From NCBI RefSeq assembly GCF_001613265.1, contig NZ_BDCA01000005.1, positions 248,001-312,000 of the forward strand: DNA of 64,000 bases, written 5' to 3'. The notes under the pieces were generated by a model. It searched no databases. It worked only from the letters and a program-made list of their open reading frames with translations, and had not been told where the DNA came from. Source of the stretch: Nocardia vermiculata NBRC 100427 (GTDB taxonomy: Bacteria; Actinomycetota; Actinomycetes; Mycobacteriales; Mycobacteriaceae). The first letter of the stretch is position 1; the number at the start of each line of letters is the position of its first letter. Position numbers and translations under genes: made by a program. This document shows, piece by piece, positions 55,015-63,117 of this stretch.

Positions 55015-55835
55015 CCTTCCTGTACCCACGCCTGCTACGTCCGAATGCCTTGAGTCTAGCCAAGCAGTACCGCGAACTGTCGATCCTGGACCTGCAGTCC
55101 CGCGCGGCGACGAGCGACGAATCCGCCGTGTACGTCGCTACCGGCGGCACCCGTCTGGAGTCGAGCCGGCTGCAGGTGCTTCGCGACATGGTTGTCGATC
55201 TGGCCAAGGAATCGGGATTTCCGGGGCCGCCGGCGAAGGACCAAAGGACCGCATTCGATTTACGGTTGGCAAGGCTGCTGCACAGCCAGATGGACATCGC
55301 TCCCGCCGAGGCCGCATCCGGCGACGTCTGGGCATTCCTCGCCGTCATCCTGCTTCCGGACGTCGCGTACTGGCGATACCCGCCGTCCAGCGAGGGAGTT
55401 TTGCGCGATCGATTTCTCGGCGGTGACCTCACCCGGCATGTCTTCGGCCGAATGTGGTGGCGAGCGCACTTCGTCTACTCGCCGGAAGAGCCCGATCCGT
55501 ATGCGGCCCTGTCGGTTCTGGGGGAATCCGAGTTCGACCAGATCTACGCGCGGCGAACGACATTGGGTGGCCGCCCGCAGCTGATCAAGTCCATCCTGCG
55601 GGTGTGGAGGGAGATCGAAATTCGCGAACTCTCCGACCGCGACATACTCCGGGACTTCCTAAAACGTCTGCTTCGACTCGACCCATTCCTCGTCTATGAG
55701 GCGCTCGACGACTTTGCGCTCGACACCGAACTCCGCGCAGTAGCTCGCGAGACGATAGTCGGCCTCTTAATCAGCAAGGGATATCTGCGGGAAGCTGCGG
55801 AACGCAGGGCCCGCGAAGTGCTTCCACGATTCTGA
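55011..55835 (+). CDS. Uncharacterised last gene of defence operon
   Basis: A 274-residue, mostly alpha-helical protein starting at ATG 55011, overlapping the previous stop. The middle holds RYPPSSEGVLRDRFLGGDLTRHVFGRMWWRAHFVY and the end DRDILRDFLKRLLRLDPFLVYEALDDFALDTELRAVARET. The pattern reminds me of DUF6339-type proteins, but I cannot confirm it. There is no catalytic motif that I recognise. The five genes from 48580 to 55835 have only overlaps and no gaps between them, so this protein is very likely a component of the system. Confidence 0.68.
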   Translation: MTFLYPRLLRPNALSLAKQYRELSILDLQSRAATSDESAVYVATGGTRLESSRLQVLRDMVVDLAKESGFPGPPAKDQRTAFDLRLARLLHSQMDIAPAEAASGDVWAFLAVILLPDVAYWRYPPSSEGVLRDRFLGGDLTRHVFGRMWWRAHFVYSPEEPDPYAALSVLGESEFDQIYARRTTLGGRPQLIKSILRVWREIEIRELSDRDILRDFLKRLLRLDPFLVYEALDDFALDTELRAVARETIVGLLISKGYLREAAERRAREVLPRF

Positions 55836-55986
55836 AGCCGGCTAGGTGTCGTGGCTGCCTGCTGAAGCCATGCCCGGAGGTCGTTCCGGCGCTTGATCGG
55901 CTAGGGGTGGTGTTCTGATGGCAACAGGCCGACGGGGTGATGCATGGCGCCTTCCCGGCTCGCTGCTTCGATGCCATCCGGAACTC

Positions 55987-56670
55987 TTAGGAGGCCTCTT
56001 TGGGCAAGTAACGAAGCAGAGCGATGTCGTCGATTTGCGTGACGCTGTCCAGTCGCAGTCGACGGGTCGTTCCTCCCGGGTATGCCGCTGGATGGAGGAA
56101 CCGCGGTGCATTGTCGTTACCTACGAGGACCGGGCCGACCGCGAGCAACAGCTCATCCGCGAGCCCAGCGGAAAGGAATGCGGTGTGAATACGACCGCCG
56201 CCCTCGACCATCAGGTGGTTGATACCCCGCGCTCCCAGGTCGTCGACGAGGGAGGCGAAATCTACTCCATCCCCGAGTGAGACGATCTCGGCCAGGCTTT
56301 CGAAGCGGCCGGCCAGATTCTTCTTGCCTGCGGCCGTCGTGTACACAAGTGGCGTCTCGTCGACGTCGTGGTGCCAGAACTTCGAGGCGGGATCCAGATT
56401 TCCGCTCGCGCTGACAGTTACCTTCCGGGGGGAGACGGTCTTGCCTGCTGCGACTCTCTCGGCGCGACGACGCGGGTCTTTCACGATCAAACGCGGATTG
56501 TCGCGCCGAATGGTTTCGGCCCCGACGAGGATCGCGTCGGACCGGGAGCGCTCGTGATCGACTCTGTCGAAGTCGGCTTCGTTCGACAACAGCAGGCGTT
56601 CGGACGTGATGTCGTCCAGGTAGCCGTCGATACTCGTGGCGACGGAGAGGAGGACGTAGGGCCGACTCAC
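55987..56670 (-). CDS. RibD C-terminal-domain reductase
   Basis: A 227-residue protein of the RibD_C/dihydrofolate-reductase superfamily. GTG 56670 follows GGAG and overlaps the stop of the regulator upstream (GTGA, 56667-56670). It opens VSRPYVLLSVATSIDGYLDDITSERLLLSNEADFDRVDHERSRSDAILVGAETIRRDNPRL, the typical start of the family; GINHLMVEGGGRIHTAFLSAGLADELLL is the NADPH-binding end region. Members reduce a pyrimidine in riboflavin synthesis, but many are stand-alone and of unknown substrate. It is cotranscribed with the XRE/TPR regulator and may be unrelated to the defence genes. Confidence 0.85.
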   Translation of the reverse strand: MSRPYVLLSVATSIDGYLDDITSERLLLSNEADFDRVDHERSRSDAILVGAETIRRDNPRLIVKDPRRRAERVAAGKTVSPRKVTVSASGNLDPASKFWHHDVDETPLVYTTAAGKKNLAGRFESLAEIVSLGDGVDFASLVDDLGARGINHLMVEGGGRIHTAFLSAGLADELLLAVGPVLVGNDNAPRFLHPAAYPGGTTRRLRLDSVTQIDDIALLRYLPKEAS

Positions 56671-58022
56671 GTAAGGCTCCACTTCTGCGCTGCGGCGCAA
56701 AATTCGACGATCTCGGTTTCCGTACTGTGCGGGTCGAGCATGGCGTGCACAGTGCGTAGACAATGCAATATGCGTTCGGAGCCGGTACTCACTCCCACCT
56801 CGAGCACGGCCGTTGCTAGTTGTGCGGCGGCTTCGGCTTCGCCTGCGCGAGCGCACGCCAGCGCGCGGCGAGCCAGGTACACCCCATGGTCGCGAGTCTG
56901 CCCGGATTGCATGTGCGCAATCGCTCGCCCGAACTGATCGATAGCTCCATGATGGTCGCCGAGCTCGGTACGACTGTGCGCCTGGTGCGCATCGATATAA
57001 GCCTGGTCGAGGAACGATCCCCAGGAGGACCCCGTGTCGGGCTGCTCAGTCAACTCGCGAGCGCGGTCGAAAGCTGCCTCACTGCGTGCTCTATCGCCAA
57101 CTAGAGCACTGCCGTGGCCTGCGAATGTATGCGCTACAGCACTGAAGCGAGTCTCGGGCGGTGCCGCGCGTGCGGCGGCCTCGGCGAGTTCCCTGGCTTC
57201 CAGCCCATCGCCCATATCGTTGGCAATCTGAGCTTTGCGCGACAGCACCACAGCTACCGAAAATGGATCGCCCAACTGATGAGACCAGGTGAGGCCACGA
57301 TCGGTCCAGTACTGGGCGCGAAGGAAGTTACGACAATCCTGATGTAGCCATGCCGCGAATTCCGAATACAGCACCCGGACCCGCTGCGTACCTGCCGGAT
57401 CGCCGTATCCCGCAGTGTGCAGTTGTCCGATTCTCTCGATGCTCTGCTCGACCAAGGGAATGACATCGCGCGCCCCGTGCAAGTTGTCGCTCTCGATCAG
57501 GGATAAACGCAGATTCCGAAAGTGTTCGAGACGGTCGGTATCCGGACTGTTCGCCAGCACTGCAGCAGGTTTCGCGCCCGTGGCCATCGCCAGCGCACTC
57601 ACCCCGACCCCGGCGACAACCGCTCGACGTGGGAGTGACACGAGCAGGACCTCTCCGGCGGCGGTTCGGGCCGGAACCCAAACCAGATCGGCTTCATCCG
57701 CGCCCAGTACGGCCGCCTGCCCCAGGACGTCGTTGGCCAGCTTAGCCGGAGTTGGGGACGTGTGCGTGGCGTCTCCGCAGTCGACTGCAGAGGCACCGAG
57801 CAGAGCCGCAAACCTCGCAGCGACGGTGCTGGATGCCGATCCGAGAACATGATCGAGCTGTCGTTTGCTCGAAGGACGCAGGGATGCAGCGGCACCCGCA
57901 GACTCCCAGGCGTCGACACTTCGCGTCGACACCGCAGCTGCTCGAGCGAATTCTTCGATCGACAGTTGCATGGCGGTGCGCAACGCCTTGATCTCGATAC
58001 CCGTCCAACCCAGAACGATCAT
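56667..58022 (-). CDS. XRE-type regulator with TPR-like repeats
   Basis: A 451-residue protein from ATG 58022. The N-terminal helix-turn-helix is GIEIKALRTAMQLSIEEFARAAAVSTRSVDAWESAG (about 8-45). A middle hydrophobic stretch VVAGVGVSALAMATG (135-150) is followed by helical TPR-like repeats from about 165 to 445, including the phrase RARELAEAAARAAPPETRFS. This is the layout of many actinobacterial regulators that respond to a signalling peptide or metabolite. It probably controls the downstream reductase gene, with which it overlaps, and maybe itself. Confidence 0.87.
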   Translation of the reverse strand: MIVLGWTGIEIKALRTAMQLSIEEFARAAAVSTRSVDAWESAGAAASLRPSSKRQLDHVLGSASSTVAARFAALLGASAVDCGDATHTSPTPAKLANDVLGQAAVLGADEADLVWVPARTAAGEVLLVSLPRRAVVAGVGVSALAMATGAKPAAVLANSPDTDRLEHFRNLRLSLIESDNLHGARDVIPLVEQSIERIGQLHTAGYGDPAGTQRVRVLYSEFAAWLHQDCRNFLRAQYWTDRGLTWSHQLGDPFSVAVVLSRKAQIANDMGDGLEARELAEAAARAAPPETRFSAVAHTFAGHGSALVGDRARSEAAFDRARELTEQPDTGSSWGSFLDQAYIDAHQAHSRTELGDHHGAIDQFGRAIAHMQSGQTRDHGVYLARRALACARAGEAEAAAQLATAVLEVGVSTGSERILHCLRTVHAMLDPHSTETEIVEFCAAAQKWSLT

Positions 58023-58256
58023 CGGCCCAACTCCCCTGCGAGCGCGGTGTTTCCTGCAAGGTACACCTCCCCGCCGAAGCAGTCACTCGATCGTCTGACC
58101 AGGTAATTCGAGTTGCGGAAATACTGCGGAATTACTACGTGGCCGGCGTGGAAGGGCGCGCGGAATGCTCGAACCAGCCCCGCCGCCGGGTGCCGCAGAC
58201 CTCGGCGGCGGGTGCCTACCAAGCCGACAGTGCCACAACGTATTCGGAGGTGCTCA

Positions 58257-58424
58257 GTGATCGTCTTGTTTCCAGCTTGCCTGATCCTCGCTGTTGTCGT
58301 CTACTGTGCCATCGCTTACTGGCCGCAGCGGATTCCACCCGAGCGCTCTGTTGCGGGGGTTCGGCGTCGGTTGGAGGGAGAACTGGGTCGGGGTCGCCGG
58401 TCGGCTGGAGACCGGCGTGGTTGA
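58257..58424 (+). CDS. Small single-helix membrane protein
   Basis: A 55-residue frame from GTG 58257 with a good ribosome site, GGAGG, six bases upstream. It starts MIVLFPACLILAVVVYCAIAYWP, one membrane helix of about 20 residues, then a basic Arg-rich tail (RRRLEGELGRGRRSAGDRRG). It overlaps the next frame by eight bases. No family is recognised, and because the gene is short it remains tentative. Confidence 0.5.
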   Translation: MIVLFPACLILAVVVYCAIAYWPQRIPPERSVAGVRRRLEGELGRGRRSAGDRRG

Positions 58425-58857
58425 GGAGATGCCGCCGTGTGCGATGGGTTACGTATGCATCGATTTGGTCGAAACCGTTGTGGGGCTGGATCTTCAGGTG
58501 CGGCGGATTTGCGCGCGTTTCGGCTATGAATACATTGGGCTGACCACGAGTTGCAGTCTGGTCGTGCCGGAGGAGCTGCTCGAGCAGGTTGCGGCGGCGA
58601 AGGTCGAATTGTTGATCGTGCCGGGGATCGCGCATCTGCGGGGGCGCCTTCCGCCGGAGTTAGCTGGTCTCACCGACATTCATGATCTCGAGGCCGGACA
58701 CACCCACGAGCGGGGTGGTGGGTACGCACCCGACGAAGGGTGGGTAAACCCTTTGGTGGTGCCGGCGGCGCCGTCGCGGTACCAGCCACACGGAAGCGGC
58801 GCAGCCGAGCCGACATTCGGGAACTGCCCTGGGACGGCCGGAATCCGAATGTGGTAA
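58417..58857 (+). CDS. Uncharacterised protein with recombinase-like start
   Basis: A 146-residue frame. GTG 58417 (GGAG six bases upstream) gives MVEEMPPCAMGYVCIDLVETVVGLDLQVRRICARFGYEYIG; ATG 58429 and 58444 are alternatives. The phrase LDLQVRRICARFGYEYIG followed by a beta strand LLIVPGIAHL resembles the LxxQxxxxxxxAxxxGY start of serine recombinase catalytic domains, but there is no nucleophile Ser in the usual place, so I do not call it a recombinase. The last 70 residues are low-complexity. Confidence is limited. Confidence 0.42.
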   Translation: MVEEMPPCAMGYVCIDLVETVVGLDLQVRRICARFGYEYIGLTTSCSLVVPEELLEQVAAAKVELLIVPGIAHLRGRLPPELAGLTDIHDLEAGHTHERGGGYAPDEGWVNPLVVPAAPSRYQPHGSGAAEPTFGNCPGTAGIRMW

Positions 58858-58899
58858 GCGTGGTCGACCCGGGTGGCTGACGTGACGATTGGTGTTCGG

Positions 58900-59223
58900 T
58901 CAGCCGTCCACGTTGCTCACGGCCGATACTCCGCATCGGCCGAACTCGTGCTTACTCTTCTGGTCGGGCGCGAGCTGGGTTGTCCAGTTGCCGCAGCCGT
59001 TCTCGTCGGGATAGACGGTGACCCCCTGTGTTGTATTGCAGCGATTGTGGAAATAGACCGTGGTGTGCATGATGCCCTTCTCGTACGAGTAGGCGATGCA
59101 ATCGTCGACACCTCTTTCCGCTGACGCGGTGCCGGTCGCGACGCCGATGCCGGCCGCTGCGAAGGCCGCAACCGTCACAATCTTAGAAACGAGTGATTTC
59201 CACACGAATTGGTTGTTTTGCAC
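58900..59223 (-). CDS. Small secreted protein with four cysteines
   Basis: A 107-residue protein from GTG 59223, with AAGGA seven bases upstream. A signal peptide (WKSLVSKIVTVAAFAAAGIGVATGTASA) ends in ASA at about residue 35. The mature part of about 70 residues has four cysteines (DDCIAY, NRCNTT, NGCGNW, GRCGVS), which would form two disulphide bonds, and ends in SNVDG. No family is recognised. It is likely an exported small folded domain. The upstream region is AT-richer than the surroundings, and promoter elements are not obvious. Confidence 0.72.
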   Translation of the reverse strand: MQNNQFVWKSLVSKIVTVAAFAAAGIGVATGTASAERGVDDCIAYSYEKGIMHTTVYFHNRCNTTQGVTVYPDENGCGNWTTQLAPDQKSKHEFGRCGVSAVSNVDG

Positions 59224-59509
59224 GGAATTATCCTTGAGGGTTACGGCGATTATTGTCAATCGCGACCTCCGGTGTTTAGCGTGAGAGAGGCTGGGGTAGA
59301 GCAGCTTTCACGACCGGCTCACCGGCCGGCTTGAGTAGCGTGTAATTCCCGGATATTGGCAGGTCTCTCGCCCCGTTGAATTCGGTGTGCGGGACGCGTA
59401 TTTATGTGACCTGAAATTACTTCTCTTCTTATGTGCGCGAGAATCGGCCATGTGCAGGTATTCCCAGTGATGAGAATATATGAACAGGGCGTGAAGTGGG
59501 GTGCGTATC

Positions 59510-61096
59510 TCAGCCAGAATCGACATCCTCACTGGCGGTGAGTTTTCCGCTTCCGCTGGTTCGCGGCGATTGGTTGCAGGCTCGGGTTCGTGGCACACCT
59601 GTGTCGGCTGGCCGCGGTACGGAATGCGCCCGAGGTCGATGGTGCTCGCGCCGGCGTTGTCGGCGTTCGTTCTCGTTGCGGGCATGGATCCGCGTGAGTA
59701 CCGCCGCGAGGAGTTCGTCGGCGTGGTGGCGGTGGTTGACTTTGGGAGTTCGACTGGGATCGATGTGTTCGGGCGCGACCCAGGCAGTGCGGCCCGGGAA
59801 GGCGGCGTGGCCGTCTTCGGTTACCGTGCTCCAGCCGCCGGGGCCGTCGTGGATCAGGGCGTGGCAGGCGTCGCAGGCGAGGACGAGGTTGTCGAGGTCG
59901 GTGCGGCCGCCCTTGGCGTAGTCGCGGACGTGATGGACTGCGCAGCGGGAGGCTGGTGCATCGCAGCCGGGGCGAGAGCAGCCGCGCAGGGCAGCGATCA
60001 ACGCCAGGCGTTGCGCGGGGGAGGCGAGGCGTTTCATCCGCCCCAGATGTAGCGGGAGTCCGTTGTGGTCGAATACGGCCAGGTAGGGGCGGGACCGTTC
60101 GGCCAGTTTCAGGGCCTCGCGGAGCGGTACGACACCGCCGGTGGCCGTGGTCGCGGTGCCCGACTCGCGGTCGAGGTCGTCGAGTTTGATGGTGAGTACG
60201 GTGCTGACCGGCATCCCGCGATGCCGGCCCAGGCGCTCGGCGACGAGACCGGATTGCAGGATCGCGGTCAGGGCGTCGTGGTTGCGCTGGGCGGGACTGC
60301 GGTGGTCGACTCGGGCTGCCTCTTTCAGTACCGCGGGATCAACCCAGTCACTGTCCGCGGTGGGGCTGTTCGGATCTTCCAGGTTGCAGACGCCGGGCCG
60401 TGTGTATTTCGCCAGGAGTGGATCCAGCAATGCCCGCAGTACCGGGTCGATATCGCCGCGCAGTGGTGACATCCCGTCGGGGCGCTGTTTGCCGATGACG
60501 ACGCCGCGCATGCGTGCCCGGTCGAGTTCGGTGGTGAGGCGGCCGTCGGGATCCAGGTGGGCGAGGATCCGGTCGCCGACCTTGCCGATGTCGTCGGGGG
60601 AGCCCGACCGCGCGAACTCGGCCAGAAGTTGTTCGGCCGCTTCGCGATCGGCGTCGGGCACGCCGCGAGGCACCCGGTTCATCACGTTCGCGATACCGCG
60701 CACATGGTCTACGGATACCTCGCCGAGGCTCAATAGATCAGCAGTGCAAGGCAATTCGGCATCGCGCAGCTCCCCGTCGAAGTCGTGGAACGTTCCGACC
60801 CATTTCGCGGCGTTCACCCGGCTCCCGGCGTCGGCGCTCGACAAGCGCAGCGTCTCCATCAAGAATAGTTTCACCGTCTTCAGGCCCGCTCGTGCGGGCA
60901 GTGCACGCTCCTCGGCTTCGATCAGCAGCCGATGCTGCACGGCGGCCAACTGCCGCGTACAGGTTTCCACTTCCCGCAGCATCGACACGACCTCGTCGTC
61001 GGACAGGGGAGTGAGGGGGCGTTCGAGTAGCGCAGTGACCACGGCCGGTAGTGGCCTGGTAACCGGCTCTGCAAGCTCCCCGCCCATCGAATGCAT
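59510..61096 (-). CDS. DUF222/HNH endonuclease-domain protein (13E12 type)
   Basis: A 528-residue protein of the actinobacterial DUF222 family. Residues about 20-330 are the DUF222 domain with EVETCTRQLAAVQHRLLIEAEERAL and repeated VDHVRGIANVM type helices. The HNH domain at about 375-440 reads LIAALRGCSRPGCDAPASRCAVHHVRDYAKGGRTDLDNLVLACDACHALIHDG, with zinc-binding Cys pairs and the HH nuclease centre. The C-terminal tail is basic and disordered. These genes occur in many copies in Nocardia and mycobacteria and may be mobile, but no target is known. Confidence 0.9.
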   Translation of the reverse strand: MHSMGGELAEPVTRPLPAVVTALLERPLTPLSDDEVVSMLREVETCTRQLAAVQHRLLIEAEERALPARAGLKTVKLFLMETLRLSSADAGSRVNAAKWVGTFHDFDGELRDAELPCTADLLSLGEVSVDHVRGIANVMNRVPRGVPDADREAAEQLLAEFARSGSPDDIGKVGDRILAHLDPDGRLTTELDRARMRGVVIGKQRPDGMSPLRGDIDPVLRALLDPLLAKYTRPGVCNLEDPNSPTADSDWVDPAVLKEAARVDHRSPAQRNHDALTAILQSGLVAERLGRHRGMPVSTVLTIKLDDLDRESGTATTATGGVVPLREALKLAERSRPYLAVFDHNGLPLHLGRMKRLASPAQRLALIAALRGCSRPGCDAPASRCAVHHVRDYAKGGRTDLDNLVLACDACHALIHDGPGGWSTVTEDGHAAFPGRTAWVAPEHIDPSRTPKVNHRHHADELLAAVLTRIHARNENERRQRRREHHRPRAHSVPRPADTGVPRTRACNQSPRTSGSGKLTASEDVDSG

Positions 61097-61446
61097 GTTC
61101 GAATACTAGCGGCATCCCCCTATGTGGCACACCCCAATGATCGACATAAATGCTGGTCAACCGACCGATTGCACCTTTTGTGACGGTTCGGGGAGTGTTC
61201 CGCAGCGGACGATGTACCCCTCGAAGAGAGTCCGCCCCGGACTGTCGTGCGAGGATTGGCCCGCGTACCGCATCGGAAGGAGCTGACCTGTCATGAATAT
61301 GGGCATGGTCGTCGGTGACCGCTGCTCCCGCGCTTCGGCACGGGAGTGAGCCGTGCTGCCTTCTATGTGATCGTCGGGTAGCAGGCCTGCTCCCCTTCGA
61401 AGCGTCGTAGGTAAACAAACCCCTTCGACCTTCATGGGAGCACGAC
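61097..61446. other. Intergenic leader before methyltransferase
   Basis: The 350-base gap contains the small frame 61293-61349 and a hairpin, but no other supportable gene. Nothing recognisable as a promoter was found; the region before 61200 is relatively AT-rich. Confidence 0.4.
61293..61349 (+). CDS. Possible leader peptide upstream of methyltransferase
   Basis: An 18-residue frame MNMGMVVGDRCSRASARE* with a strong ribosome site GGAAGGAG eight bases upstream (about 61276-61283). The 3' half overlaps a hairpin, CTCCCG (61325-61330) with CGGGAG (61341-61346), topped by a TTCG loop. Three Met codons in the first five and one Cys are suggestive of methionine or SAM control, but this is only a guess. 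Confidence 0.35.
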   Translation: MNMGMVVGDRCSRASARE

Positions 61447-62598
61447 ATGGATACCGTCAGCTGGACCGAGAACGGCACCCGGCGCAACGCCTTCTGGCGC
61501 TCGGCGAACGCGACACCCGCACCGGCCCGGATCGAGGTGGTCGACGACCGCATATCCGCACCTGGTGCGCTGCGGTCGATCCGGTCCGGCGCGACGCTGC
61601 TCTGGAGCGGCGATTTCCACAATGCGCGGCAACTGTCGCGAGCCATCGACCGCCGTCTACGGCGGCGCGCGCTGCGGGACCCGGAAGACGGCGACCTCGG
61701 TGCGCTCTTTCACGCCCATCGGCAGGCTCGGTCGGAACGCGCGGCGTTGCTCGGGAAAATCGTCATCGTACTGGAATCCGATCACTCGATCCGCCTCCGC
61801 CGGGCACCCGACGTCCGTGCGGCCTGCGAGCATGCGTACGGCACTCCGGCGCAGGGGGTTTCGCTCGTCTCGCTGCCCGAGATCCTCGGCGTGGTCGGCG
61901 CGTACGAGTGGCACCGCGAGGGGATCTACATCGCCGAACTGGGAGCCCGGCTGTACCCGGAGTACACCGTCTTCGCGCCCACCCGCGACGAGTACATCGA
62001 CCTCGTCGCCCGCACGCCCTTTCCGGACGGGAACGATCACCCGGTCGTCTTCGATATCGGCACCGGCACCGGGGTGCTCGCGGCCGTGCTGGCCCGGCGC
62101 GGTGCCCGGGAAGTGCTGGCGACCGACATCAACCCACGTGCCGTGCGGTGCGCGCAGGAGAACATGCGCCGGTTGGACCTCGGCGATCGAGTCCGAGCCG
62201 TGCAGGCCGATCTCTGGCCCGATACCACCCGCCGCGCCGACCTGATCGTGTGCAATCCGCCCTGGCTGCCGGGCCGGCCGACCTCGACCCTGGAACTCGG
62301 CATCTACGACCCCGCGTCCGACGTGCTCAATCGCTTCCTCACCGGGCTCACCGACCATCTCACGCCGGGCGGCGAAGGGTGGCTGATCCTGTCGGATCTG
62401 GCCGAACATCTCGGCCTGCGTACGCGCGCGGAACTCCTGGCCCGCATCGCCGGTGCCGGTCTCGACGTGGTGGCGGAATATGTGACGGCACCGCGTCATT
62501 CGCGTGCCACCGACCGTGCCGATCCGCTGCACGCCGCCCGGGTGCTCGAGCGCACGGTCCTTCGACGACTGGTGCCACGAGCGTCACGGCCCGAATAA
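61447..62598 (+). CDS. HemK/PrmC-like SAM-dependent methyltransferase
   Basis: A 383-residue protein; ATG 61447 follows GGGAG. The N-terminal 170 residues are an alpha-helical region with no clear family. The C-terminal Rossmann domain has the SAM-binding VFDIGTGTGVLAAVLARRGAREVLATDINPRAVRCAQENMRR and the NPPW motif (LIVCNPPWLPGRP), used by enzymes that methylate glutamine or adenine amides. Release-factor or protein glutamine methylation is a family-based guess; it is larger than normal PrmC and is not next to prfA. Confidence 0.82.
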   Translation: MDTVSWTENGTRRNAFWRSANATPAPARIEVVDDRISAPGALRSIRSGATLLWSGDFHNARQLSRAIDRRLRRRALRDPEDGDLGALFHAHRQARSERAALLGKIVIVLESDHSIRLRRAPDVRAACEHAYGTPAQGVSLVSLPEILGVVGAYEWHREGIYIAELGARLYPEYTVFAPTRDEYIDLVARTPFPDGNDHPVVFDIGTGTGVLAAVLARRGAREVLATDINPRAVRCAQENMRRLDLGDRVRAVQADLWPDTTRRADLIVCNPPWLPGRPTSTLELGIYDPASDVLNRFLTGLTDHLTPGGEGWLILSDLAEHLGLRTRAELLARIAGAGLDVVAEYVTAPRHSRATDRADPLHAARVLERTVLRRLVPRASRPE

Positions 62599-62684
62599 GC
62601 GGCAGGCTGTTCACCCTGATGACTCTCTCGGTGCCGGCAGCCGGGGAACTCTGCGGTGCCGCTGACCCTCGAGATGATTCGGCG

Positions 62685-63056
62685 TCAGGGATTGTCGTGC
62701 ACGGTCACCGCGTATCCGTCCGGATCGGAGAAGGTGAAGGCGAGCCCGAACGGGGTCGGTGCCGGCGGGGTGAGGATCGGCACATCCGCCGCAACGAGCC
62801 GGTCGTGAAGTGCGCGGGCGTCGTCGGTGTGTAACCACAGCGCTACGCCGGTGCCGGGGCGCGGTGCGGCGGAATCGAGATCGACACCGGGGAGTGGTTC
62901 GCGCACCGCGAAGGGAATCGGGGTGGTGGTGAAGACGACTGCGCCGGGCGGGCCGCTCGGAGCTTGACGCAGGCCGAGGTGGGTTCGGTAGAAGTCGGCA
63001 GAGCGGTTCAGATCGCGCACCTGCAGGGCGAGGAAGTCGGGTCCGGTGACGGTCAT
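62685..63056 (-). CDS. VOC-domain protein
   Basis: A 123-residue glyoxalase-fold protein. ATG 63056 (MTVTGPDFLALQVRDL) is preferred because AAAGGA is placed nine bases before it; ATG 63074 is the other option. The VOC pattern is FLALQVRDLNRSADFYRTHLGLRQAP, VAVWLHTDDARALHDRLVAADV and FTFSDPDGYAVTVHD. It diverges from a MarR gene and its promoter region carries two inverted repeats typical for MarR control, so it is likely regulated by that protein, as with detoxification or antibiotic-resistance VOC genes. Confidence 0.85.
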   Translation of the reverse strand: MTVTGPDFLALQVRDLNRSADFYRTHLGLRQAPSGPPGAVVFTTTPIPFAVREPLPGVDLDSAAPRPGTGVALWLHTDDARALHDRLVAADVPILTPPAPTPFGLAFTFSDPDGYAVTVHDNP

Positions 63057-63072
63057 CGGCGTGGATCCTTTC

Positions 63073-63117
63073 ATGTCAAGACATTGACATAGGTACGATA
63101 TGTCAAGATGTTGACAT
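63073..63117. promoter_or_regulatory. Two tandem MarR operators
   Basis: Two 18-base inverted repeats, ATGTCAA-GACA-TTGACAT (63073-63090) and ATGTCAA-GATG-TTGACAT (63100-63117), have identical 7-base arms and centres 27 bases apart. The second covers the first two bases of the MarR start codon; the first lies in front of the VOC gene. Confidence 0.85.

Noticed and set aside
55836..55986. Possible attachment site or tRNA at the right edge of the defence island
   Set aside because: No tRNA cloverleaf or direct repeat matching the left edge (45840-45988) could be found by eye.
58417..58857. Serine recombinase
   Set aside because: Only the helix phrase resembles one; the catalytic Ser and Arg residues are not present.
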